DNA of 12,239 nt from an uncultured Prevotella sp. (lineage in GTDB: Bacteria > Bacteroidota > Bacteroidia > Bacteroidales > Bacteroidaceae), in contig URYG01000084.1 in the NCBI GenBank assembly GCA_900551985.1, forward strand, positions 1 through 12,239, in the 5' to 3' direction. The notes under the pieces were generated by a model that saw only the letters and a program-made list of their open reading frames with translations, made no database searches and was not told where the DNA came from. The position numbers and the translations under genes are program-made. Shown piece after piece: positions 1 through 5,965 of this stretch (its first letter is position 1; each line of letters begins with the position of its first letter).

Positions 1-10
1 GTATATTTTT

Positions 11-48
11 TATATTATATATTTATATATATATAAATATATAATATA
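11..48. repeat. 38-bp perfect A/T-only palindrome
   Basis: Bases 11-29 are the exact reverse complement of 30-48, centred between 29 and 30, and consist only of A and T. The sequence could extrude as a cruciform, form a hairpin in RNA, or be an easily melted site. No gene boundary is visible to its left because the window begins there, so a terminator role for an upstream gene cannot be judged. Confidence 0.85.
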
Positions 49-83
49 CTATCTATATAGGGAGAAACATACGGTCAGAAATA

Positions 84-115
84 AACTGAGTAATTGAGTA
101 ACTGAGTAACTGAGT
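84..115. repeat. Four tandem copies of AACTGAGT
   Basis: Copies lie at 84-91, 92-99 (one change, AATTGAGT), 100-107 and 108-115. The array is non-coding. An 8-bp unit can expand or contract by slipped-strand mispairing. No promoter spacing or start codon is placed so that copy number would obviously switch a gene seen here. Confidence 0.85.
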
Positions 116-252
116 CACTTTTTGAAGATGCGTGAATAGTCGTGGAAATGATGCTAAGTCTTTTATCTGTAGCTTCTTAGTTGGAAAAACTATGTTTTGC
201 TATCAATAACTCTATGTTTCTTCTATCTCAAAGCTATGAGTTGGTTTTATTA

Positions 253-310
253 ACCAAGTTTCAAATTGAAAGTGCTGGAAATCGGCCCTTATCGCCGTCT
301 GAAACTTGGT
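253..310. repeat. Inverted repeat with 10-bp arms
   Basis: ACCAAGTTTC (253-262) pairs exactly with GAAACTTGGT (301-310) across a 38-base loop. The loop contains a smaller CGGC/GCCG stem near 283-297. It could be a structured RNA or a protein site. The right arm overlaps the -33 position of the plus-strand promoter-like element. Confidence 0.5.
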
Positions 311-336
311 GGTCTCGGAAAAAAGCCGTATCTTTG
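306..336 (+). promoter_or_regulatory. Orphan promoter-like element facing the MATE 3' end
   Basis: TATCTTTG at 329-336 fits the Bacteroidetes -7 box TAnnTTTG. TTGG at 306-309, 19 nt upstream, is one base from the TTTG -33 box. The element points right, into the 3' end of the oppositely oriented MATE gene, with no plus-strand gene to serve. It is 81% identical over 43 ungapped bases (313-355) to the promoter region of the GNAT gene (1887-1929). It may drive an antisense RNA or be a leftover from a rearrangement. Confidence 0.45.
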
Positions 337-390
337 CACTGTCATTCTGATGATAAGCTGCCAATCTGAAGAGTGACAATAAATGGAAAT

Positions 391-1728
391 CTACCTGTTC
401 ATATCCCTGAATGCACTCCAGGCTATCGGTACCGCCACGAGGAAAGAACAGATGTCTGCCCACGCCTGACACATCTCAACGCCCAGTAATCCGAAGAAAT
501 GAGGGAGGATGAAAATGAGCGGAATGAAGAACAAGCCGCTACGTGCTGCTGCCACGATATTCGCACGTACAGGCTTGCGGATGGTCTGCATCAACATGTT
601 CGTCAGCACGATGGTGGCTACCAGAGGGAAGCTGATAACCTGCCACTTCAGGGCAACGGAACCCACAGCTACCACATGAGGGTCATCACGGAAGAGTTCG
701 ATGATAGGCTCGGAGAAGAGGAAACCGATAACGGCGCAGACCGCCAGAAATACCGTGCCGCATTTGATGCAGAAAAAGAAAGCCTCCTTTACACGGTCGT
801 ATAACTTGGCTCCATAACAGAAACCGCAGAGCGGCTGGAAACCCTGACCCAGTCCGATCACCACGGCATAGGTGAAGAACGAGATTCTCGTCACGATGCT
901 CATACCCGCAATGGCTGCATCTCCATAGGCTCCGGCAGCCACATTCAGCACCAGCGTGGCGATGCTTCCCAAGCCCTGTCTTGATAAGGAAGGCGTGCCG
1001 CCAAAGATAATCTCCTTGATGTAAGCCCTGGATGGTGTGAAGTTGTGCAGGTGGATTCGGATGTTCTCTCCCTTGTGCGTCATCCAGAAGAGCATGGCGC
1101 AGCCGAAACACTGGCTGATGAGGGTGGCGATGGCGGCACCCGTGATGCCCATGGCAAAATAAAGGATGAGCAGTGGGGCAAGGATGAGGTTGAGCAATAC
1201 ACCCGACATGATTCCCTTCATAGCATACATCGTGTTGCCCTGGAAACGCATCTGGTTATTGAGTGTCAGTGATGTAGTCATGAAGGGCGCACCCAGCAGG
1301 ATGATGCCGAGATAGCGCTCGGTGTAGGGTTGGATGGTAGGGGTGGAACCCAGAAGAACGCACAGCGGTGTAAGGAAAATTTGTCCCAGAATGGCGATGA
1401 GAAGTCCGGTCAGGAAACTCAGTACGAAGCCCGTGGATGCCATCTTCTTCGCCTTCTCCACCTCCTTGGCTCCCAGCTTTCTGGAGATATAGTTTCCGGA
1501 GCCATGACCATAGAAGAAACCGACAGCCTGGATTACTGCCATCATGGCGAAGGAAACGCCTACTGCCGCCACGCTCTGGGTGTTGATGCTGCCCACGAAG
1601 TAGGTGTCGGCGAGGTTGTACATACTCGTCGATAACATGCTGATAATGGTAGGAATCGCCATCGTAAAAATCACCCGATGCACCGGTGCATGGGTCAGGA
1701 ATGTATAATTATCTCTTGTTTTCTTCAT
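391..1728 (-). CDS. MATE-family multidrug/metabolite exporter
   Basis: This is a polytopic inner-membrane protein of about 445 residues, the usual MATE length (two bundles of six helices). Family members exchange Na+ or H+ for organic cations or other metabolites. Family-like features are the first helix with a P-x-I-x-S-x-L-S segment followed by YNLADTYFVG, the G-x-G-N-Y-I-S-R-x-L-G-A segment after helix 2, and a repeat of this layout in the second half. An open frame extends to a TTG at 1749. I prefer the ATG at 1728 because it is preceded by a purine-rich AAGAAAGAG stretch and the protein then begins MKKTRDNYTF, while the TTG lies within a GTTTGCAAAC palindrome (1742-1751). The gene is divergent from the GNAT gene, and its substrate cannot be deduced. 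It appears intact. Confidence 0.93.
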   Translation of the reverse strand: MKKTRDNYTFLTHAPVHRVIFTMAIPTIISMLSTSMYNLADTYFVGSINTQSVAAVGVSFAMMAVIQAVGFFYGHGSGNYISRKLGAKEVEKAKKMASTGFVLSFLTGLLIAILGQIFLTPLCVLLGSTPTIQPYTERYLGIILLGAPFMTTSLTLNNQMRFQGNTMYAMKGIMSGVLLNLILAPLLILYFAMGITGAAIATLISQCFGCAMLFWMTHKGENIRIHLHNFTPSRAYIKEIIFGGTPSLSRQGLGSIATLVLNVAAGAYGDAAIAGMSIVTRISFFTYAVVIGLGQGFQPLCGFCYGAKLYDRVKEAFFFCIKCGTVFLAVCAVIGFLFSEPIIELFRDDPHVVAVGSVALKWQVISFPLVATIVLTNMLMQTIRKPVRANIVAAARSGLFFIPLIFILPHFFGLLGVEMCQAWADICSFLVAVPIAWSAFRDMNR

Positions 1729-1800
1729 ACTCTTTCTTCTTGTTTGCAAACTTAGCTTCTTTGACTTCTGAACTTACTAAACTTGAATCTTTTCAGCCTG

Positions 1801-1833
1801 CAAAGTTACTGCTTTATTTCCGAATGGGGGAAA
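1801..1833 (-). promoter_or_regulatory. Probable promoter of the MATE gene
   Basis: Read on the minus strand, TAACTTTG (plus-strand 1801-1808) is a good -7 box. TTTC (plus-strand 1830-1833) lies 21 nt upstream as an imperfect -33 box. This would give a leader of about 65-70 nt before the ATG at 1728. A second TAnnTTTG match (1747-1754) lies too close to the start codon and lacks a -33 partner. Confidence 0.5.
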
Positions 1834-1840
1834 TATTCGG
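1820..1840. repeat. 6-bp inverted repeat between divergent promoters
   Basis: CCGAAT (1820-1825) and ATTCGG (1835-1840) are inverted around a 9-base spacer, and overlap the -33 area of the MATE promoter. This could be an operator for a regulator acting on the divergent pair, but short inverted repeats arise by chance and no regulator is identified. Confidence 0.25.
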
Positions 1841-1879
1841 GGTTTTTAACGCTCGGCAGGAAAAAAAACAGGGATTTCG

Positions 1880-1910
1880 TTTGCCATCTCGGAAAAAACT
1901 CGTACTTTTG
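1880..1910 (+). promoter_or_regulatory. Promoter of the GNAT-led lipid operon
   Basis: TTTG (1880-1883), then 19 nt, then TACTTTTG (1903-1910) is a textbook Bacteroidetes promoter. Transcription would begin around 1915, leaving an A-rich leader of about 65-70 nt before the ATG at 1984. No other clear promoter is seen in the gaps between the five downstream genes, which supports one transcript. Confidence 0.75.
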
Positions 1911-1983
1911 CACCGTTTTTCTGATCATACATTATTATAAAAAGAAAAATCAGAGCAAAAAGTTTTAGAAAAAGATCAAATCA

Positions 1984-3135
1984 ATGAGTGATATTAGAAT
2001 CATACCCGTTACCACCAAGAAAGGATTGAGAACTTTCATACAGTTCTATTACGACCTTTATGAAGGTAGCAAATATGCTGTTCCTTACTTGCGTTTTGAC
2101 GAGTGGAATACATTGAGCAAAGACAAGAACCCTGCCTTCGATTTCTGCGAAGCGCAATATTTCCTGGCTATCGATTACAGTATCCCCAAGGTGGTTGGCC
2201 GCATTGCTGCCATCATCAACCGCTGTGCCAACGACCAGTGGAACAAGAAACAGGTGCGCTTCGGATGGTTCGACTTCATCGATAACCTGGAGGTTTCCGG
2301 TATGCTGCTGGATGCCGCAGCCCGGTGGGGCAGGGAGCATGGCATGGAAGAATTGGTAGGACCACTTGGCTTTACCGATATGGACCGCGAAGGAATGCTC
2401 ATCGAGGGATTCCATGAGAAATCCACCATGTACGTCAACTACAATTACCCTTATTATCCCAAGCATATGGATGCACTGGACCTCTACCAGAAGGACAACG
2501 ACTGGCTGGAGTACCGCATCAAGGTGCCTGAGGTAACCCCTCCGAAATTTGCCAAGACAGCCCAGCTCATCGAGAGCCGCTACAATCTGCACGTGCGTAA
2601 GTTTACCAAGCACGAACTGGTTCAGGGCGGTATGGGCAAGGAGATTTTCCACATTGTCAACGAGACCTACAAGGATCTCTACGATTTCCAGCAGCTCACC
2701 GACCGACAGATCGACGGGTATGTGGATTCGTATATCAAGATGGCGGATATGAACCTCATTACCGGTGTGGTAGATGGCAACGACAACAACCGCCTGATCG
2801 GTTTCGGCGTATCCTTCCCATCCATGACCGAGGCGCTGCAGAAGAACCGCAACGGCAAGCTCTTCCCTTGGGGATGGCTTCGGCTCCTGCGGGTGATGAA
2901 GTGCCATGCCACCGATACCGTGGATCTGGTGCTCATCGGCGTGCTGCCGGAATACCGCGGCAAGGGTGCCAATGCCCTCATCTTCGCCGACCTCATCGAG
3001 CAGTATCGCCGCTATGGTTTCAAATGGGCGGAGGCGATGCCGCAGATGGAGAGCAACAAGGGAGTGCAGAGCCAGTGGCAGTATCTGGAAAGCATGCAGC
3101 ACCGTCGCCGCCGCTGCTACAGAAGAAAACTGTAG
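1984..3135 (+). CDS. GNAT-fold acyltransferase, possible ceramide synthase-like N-acyltransferase
   Basis: The protein has 383 residues, twice the length of a simple GNAT enzyme. The acyl-CoA pyrophosphate loop is visible near residues 320-334 (VLPEYRGKGANALIF, with R325-G-K-G-A). An N-terminal half with YDLYEGSKYAVP, VVGRIAAIIN, FGWFDFIDN and ELVGPLGFTDMD segments is typical of a large, poorly described family of Bacteroidetes and proteobacterial proteins. I recall that the acyl-CoA-dependent ceramide synthase of Caulobacter is a GNAT-type protein of this general kind; that link is from memory and unverified. It is the first gene of the probable lipid operon, which makes N-acylation of a sphingoid base reasonable. 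Otherwise it is simply an acyltransferase of unknown substrate. Its last codons (CYRRKL) lie in the first copy of a repeat that continues past the stop. Confidence 0.85.
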   Translation: MSDIRIIPVTTKKGLRTFIQFYYDLYEGSKYAVPYLRFDEWNTLSKDKNPAFDFCEAQYFLAIDYSIPKVVGRIAAIINRCANDQWNKKQVRFGWFDFIDNLEVSGMLLDAAARWGREHGMEELVGPLGFTDMDREGMLIEGFHEKSTMYVNYNYPYYPKHMDALDLYQKDNDWLEYRIKVPEVTPPKFAKTAQLIESRYNLHVRKFTKHELVQGGMGKEIFHIVNETYKDLYDFQQLTDRQIDGYVDSYIKMADMNLITGVVDGNDNNRLIGFGVSFPSMTEALQKNRNGKLFPWGWLRLLRVMKCHATDTVDLVLIGVLPEYRGKGANALIFADLIEQYRRYGFKWAEAMPQMESNKGVQSQWQYLESMQHRRRRCYRRKL

Positions 3136-3208
3136 GAATTTGCTGCTACAGATGAAATCTGCAGGAATTTACTCCTACAGGCGAAAGTTATTAAGATTAT
3201 AGGAATTT
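3113..3208. repeat. 29-bp tandem repeat overlapping the GNAT stop codon
   Basis: Unit 1 (3113-3141) contains the last codons and stop of the GNAT gene. Unit 2 (3142-3170) is a close copy. A diverged third unit (about 3171-3208) is lengthened by roughly 9 bases. Each unit holds CTACAG followed by CTGTAG or a near match; in unit 1 they form a perfect 6-bp stem. Unit 3 read in another frame again gives YRRKL, as in the true C-terminus. It looks like a duplicated gene end that may form hairpins in the GNAT-to-NTase gap of the mRNA. Confidence 0.7.
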
Positions 3209-3235
3209 GAAGAAAATAAAAATATAAAGAATAGA

Positions 3236-4870
3236 ATGAGATTTGCAGTTATAGCCGCAGGCGAGGGAAGCCGATTGGCACAGGAAGGCGTGGAACAGCC
3301 TAAACCCCTGGTGCCGGTATGCGGCGAACCGATGATAGAGCGCCTTCTACGCATCTTCGTAGATTGCGGTGCTACCGAAATCGTAGTGATTGTCAACGAA
3401 TGGAGCACGGCGGTGCGTGAACATCTGGAGCAGATGAAGCTGCCGGTGCCTCTGCGCCTGGTGGTGAAGACCACTCCTAGTTCCATGCACAGTCTGCATG
3501 CCCTTTCGCCTTATCTCCGTGGCGAGCGCTTCTGCCTCACCACCGTGGATACCATCTTCCGTGAGGAGGAGTTCAAGAAGTATATCCGCCACTTCCAGGA
3601 GGCAAAGGATATTGACGGCTGCATGGCTGTTACCCCATACGTGGACGATGAAAAACCGCTGTGGGTTGGCGTAGAGAAGCAGGCGGATGCCGAGGGTGCC
3701 AGTCTGCTCGACAAGCAGGGATTGCACAAGAAGCCCCGAATTACGGGCTTCCATGATAAGCAGGAGGGCGATGACCATCTGATTTCGGGTGGCATCTACT
3801 GCCTGGGCGACAAGGCGCTCGATGTGCTCGACCACTGCATGGAGCAGGGCATGAGCCGCATGCGCAATTTCCAGCGCCAGCTGGTGGTAGAGGGATTGAA
3901 GCTGGAGGCTTATCCTATCAACAAGATCCTGGATGTAGATCACAAGGAGGATATTGCGAAGGCTGAGGCTTTCATCCATCCGTTGGAGGGCAAGACCCTG
4001 GTGGGTGTGTGCCGCGGCAACGAGTTCTCACCAAATTGCGTGGATAACGATGCTGCTATCATGAACTCCGTAAAACAGCAGCTGGAGGCACTCGGTGCGC
4101 AGGTGATGCTGATGTGCGAAAAGGAATTCTGCCGCAAGGCAGCCGTGTTGGAGAGAGCCTACGGATGGCCTCGCTGCCGTGTGACAGTGGGCGTGGATGG
4201 CTTCTTTTCGATGGCACGCAGCAAGCAGGCACTCGATATTCTCGGCAGAATAGAGGAAGAAGGCGTATTGGTGGTGAACTCCAGTCTGGGTGTAAACCGC
4301 TGCATCCGCCGCATCATGACCGAGCGTTTCATCGCCGGAGGCATCGCTACTCCCGAGAGCCGCATCATCGGCAGAAACGGGGAGATGGTGAAGGATATCC
4401 ACTATCCTTGCTGGCTGAAGCGTGGCGATGGCTGTGCGCAGCAGAAGGAGGATACCTGCTATGTGCAGAACGAGCAGGAGGCTGAGGCGCTGCTGAAGAA
4501 ATTCTGGTTGCGTGGCATCACTTCGGTGGTGGTGAATGAGCATCTGAAGGGCGACCTCATCAAGTTCTATGGCGTATCGGGCACCGATTTCTTCTATTGG
4601 TTCTATCCGTCGAAATGCGGTCACCGCTCCAAGTTCGGACTCGAGGTGATCAATGGTGATGCCCAGGGCATCGCCTTCGATGCCGAGGCTCTGAAGGCTG
4701 AGGCTGACAAGGCTGCCGACATGCTGAATGTGCCGGTATATGGCGGCGACTGCGTGGTCAGCGAGGATGGCAGCATCCGGATCATCGACTTCAACGACTG
4801 GCCTAGCTTTGCGCCATGCCGTGATGAGGCTGCCTTCTATATCGCCACAAAAATGGTTTGCACGCCCTGA
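3236..4870 (+). CDS. Nucleotidyltransferase fused to an ATP-grasp-like domain
   Basis: The protein has 544 residues and two parts. Residues 1 to about 245 form a sugar-phosphate/alcohol-phosphate nucleotidyltransferase: A7-A-G-E-G-S-R-L14 binds the nucleotide, PKPLVPVCGEP (22-32) follows, and a TTVDTIF segment holds the likely metal-binding Asp, with SGGIYCL later. Residues from about 252 to the end look like an ATP-grasp fold: a VNSSLGVNRCIRRIMTERF segment followed by GIATPES, a WLKRGDG strand-loop, VVVNEHLKGDLIKFYGV, and a final RIIDFNDWPSF resembling the metal-binding Asp/Asn strand. The first domain probably makes a CDP- (or other NDP-) activated headgroup used by the CDP-alcohol transferase encoded next. 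The second suggests ATP-dependent ligation of a carboxylate, or a degenerate relative. The substrate is unknown; inositol phosphate is one candidate. The stop codon lies inside a palindromic intergenic repeat. Confidence 0.85.
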   Translation: MRFAVIAAGEGSRLAQEGVEQPKPLVPVCGEPMIERLLRIFVDCGATEIVVIVNEWSTAVREHLEQMKLPVPLRLVVKTTPSSMHSLHALSPYLRGERFCLTTVDTIFREEEFKKYIRHFQEAKDIDGCMAVTPYVDDEKPLWVGVEKQADAEGASLLDKQGLHKKPRITGFHDKQEGDDHLISGGIYCLGDKALDVLDHCMEQGMSRMRNFQRQLVVEGLKLEAYPINKILDVDHKEDIAKAEAFIHPLEGKTLVGVCRGNEFSPNCVDNDAAIMNSVKQQLEALGAQVMLMCEKEFCRKAAVLERAYGWPRCRVTVGVDGFFSMARSKQALDILGRIEEEGVLVVNSSLGVNRCIRRIMTERFIAGGIATPESRIIGRNGEMVKDIHYPCWLKRGDGCAQQKEDTCYVQNEQEAEALLKKFWLRGITSVVVNEHLKGDLIKFYGVSGTDFFYWFYPSKCGHRSKFGLEVINGDAQGIAFDAEALKAEADKAADMLNVPVYGGDCVVSEDGSIRIIDFNDWPSFAPCRDEAAFYIATKMVCTP

Positions 4871-4953
4871 AAGGGCAGAAGCTCCTAGCCCAGGGTAACA
4901 CCCTGGGTTTATAGATAGATAATAGTCTGGCGACCTGAAAGGGCAAAAGCTTT
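4859..4953. repeat. REP-like palindromic repeat, one full and one partial copy
   Basis: The full copy holds GCCCT-gaa-AGGGC (4864-4876) and then CCCAGGGT-aac-ACCCTGGG (4889-4907), both perfect stems with three-base loops. A second copy of the first part (ACCTGAAAGGGCAAAAGCT) lies at about 4933-4951 with one arm damaged. The NTase stop codon (4868-4870) is inside the first stem, so the last residues (CTP) are encoded by repeat sequence. I recall similar GC-rich palindromes in many Bacteroidetes intergenic regions, but cannot confirm this here. The second stem followed by TTTATA could slow or partly terminate transcription. Confidence 0.65.
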
Positions 4954-4978
4954 AAAATAAACAATAATTTTAAAAAAG

Positions 4979-5893
4979 ATGAATCAGGAATTTAAGGCTT
5001 CTCTGAAATCTGCGGATACCGAGGAGCACATTGATATTTACTTCTATCGTCCCATTGGTTACCAGTGGGCACGATTCTTCCGCATGCTTCACGTCACCCC
5101 AAACGTGGTGACCATTCTTTCCATCTTCCTCGGTGTAGGAGCGGGCATCTGCTTCTATTTCGATGACCTGGCAATCAATGTCTTGGGCATCTTCTTGCTC
5201 ATCTGGGCAAATGTATATGATAGCTGCGACGGTCAGCTGGCACGACTCACCAACCAGAAGAGTGCCTTGGGCAGAATCCTCGATGGTGCTGCCGGCGACT
5301 TCTGGTTTGTCAGCATCTACTTCGCCATCTCCTTCCGTCTGATGCCGGAGTGGGGCTGGAAAATCTGGGCACTCTGCATCGTTGCCGGCTTCGGATGCCA
5401 TGCCATTCAGAGCCGTCTTGCCGACTACTACCGTCAGATTCACCTCTTCTTCCTGAAAGGCAAGGAGGGCAGCGAACTGGATGATGCCAGCAAGCAGGTG
5501 GAGCTGTGGAAGCAGATGAAGTGGAAGAAGGAGCCTGTGCAGAAGCTCTTCCAGTTCTTCTACAAGAACTATACCTTGGGACAGGAGCGCGATACTCCTA
5601 TTTTCCAGATATTCAAGAGAAACCTGCGCGAAAGATATCCGCAGCAGTTGCCTGAGCAGTTGCGTGCCGACTTCCGTGCGGGCAGTCTTCCACTGATGAA
5701 ATATGCCAATATCCTCACCTTCAACTGGCGCAGCATCACGCTGTTCACCTCTATCCTGGTAGGTCTTCCATGGCTTTATCCGGCTATCGAGATCACCGTG
5801 TTCAGTCTGATTTTCTTCTATATGCGAGGAACCCATGAGCGCCTTTGTCTGAAGCTCAATCAGAAGGTTCTGAAGGGAGAGTACGGGGCGTAA
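4979..5893 (+). CDS. CDP-alcohol phosphatidyltransferase family membrane enzyme
   Basis: The protein has 304 residues. Family members displace CMP from a CDP-activated alcohol, joining the phospho-alcohol to a lipid or polyol at the inner membrane. The signature is at residues 81-107: D81-xx-D84-G-xx-A88-R89-x8-G98-xxx-D102-xxxx-D107. This matches the family motif except that the last two Asp are four residues apart instead of three. Hydrophobic segments surround it (about 40-75, 105-125, 128-150) and return at about 255-285. Between roughly 155 and 245 lies a long charged, probably cytoplasmic stretch longer than in the smallest family members. Following a nucleotidyltransferase, it likely uses the product of that enzyme. 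Phosphatidyl- or ceramide-phosphoinositol synthesis is possible, but the sequence does not fix the alcohol. Confidence 0.88.
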   Translation: MNQEFKASLKSADTEEHIDIYFYRPIGYQWARFFRMLHVTPNVVTILSIFLGVGAGICFYFDDLAINVLGIFLLIWANVYDSCDGQLARLTNQKSALGRILDGAAGDFWFVSIYFAISFRLMPEWGWKIWALCIVAGFGCHAIQSRLADYYRQIHLFFLKGKEGSELDDASKQVELWKQMKWKKEPVQKLFQFFYKNYTLGQERDTPIFQIFKRNLRERYPQQLPEQLRADFRAGSLPLMKYANILTFNWRSITLFTSILVGLPWLYPAIEITVFSLIFFYMRGTHERLCLKLNQKVLKGEYGA

Positions 5894-5908
5894 TCCTGTT
5901 CTTTTCAA

Positions 5909-5965
5909 TCAATAATAGGTTTAATTTATATTGAATAACAGGTTCATTTATGAATAATAAGTTCA
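5909..5965 (+). repeat. Three related 15-mers around the flippase start
   Basis: TCAATAATAGGTTTA (5909-5923), TGAATAACAGGTTCA (5932-5946) and TGAATAATAAGTTCA (5951-5965) share the form T-S-AATAAYARGTTYA. The third begins at the second base of the flippase start codon. They may be copies of the start region or a binding site. The A/T richness makes chance similarity possible. Confidence 0.4.

Larger units (their letters stand above)
1..390. other. Gene-free, repeat-rich intergenic region
   Basis: I see no convincing gene here. The only open frame of note (181-369) starts at TTG, runs through a promoter-like element and has no recognisable protein character. The region carries a perfect A/T palindrome (11-48), four 8-bp tandem copies (84-115), a 10-bp inverted repeat (253-262 with 301-310), a plus-strand promoter-like element (306-336) and a weak hairpin (340-348 with 370-378, one non-Watson-Crick pair). 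That hairpin lies just beyond the MATE stop codon and could help end MATE transcription, but it has no clear T-tract. No tRNA-like or other known RNA fold was recognised. Confidence 0.6.

Noticed and set aside
181..369. 62-codon open frame in the left intergenic region
   Set aside because: It starts at TTG, runs through the 10-bp inverted repeat and promoter-like element, and shows no protein character.
1729..1749. TTG-initiated extension of the MATE protein by seven residues
   Set aside because: The TTG lies in a palindrome and a promoter-like match, and the ATG at 1728 has a purine-rich stretch before it and a family-like start.
1981..3102. 373-codon open frame antisense to the GNAT gene
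   Set aside because: It mirrors the codon bias of the real gene, has no recognisable protein features, and lies wholly opposite a clear family member with its own promoter.
3113..3208. CRISPR array
   Set aside because: The units are directly adjacent with no spacers, and the first is part of a coding sequence.
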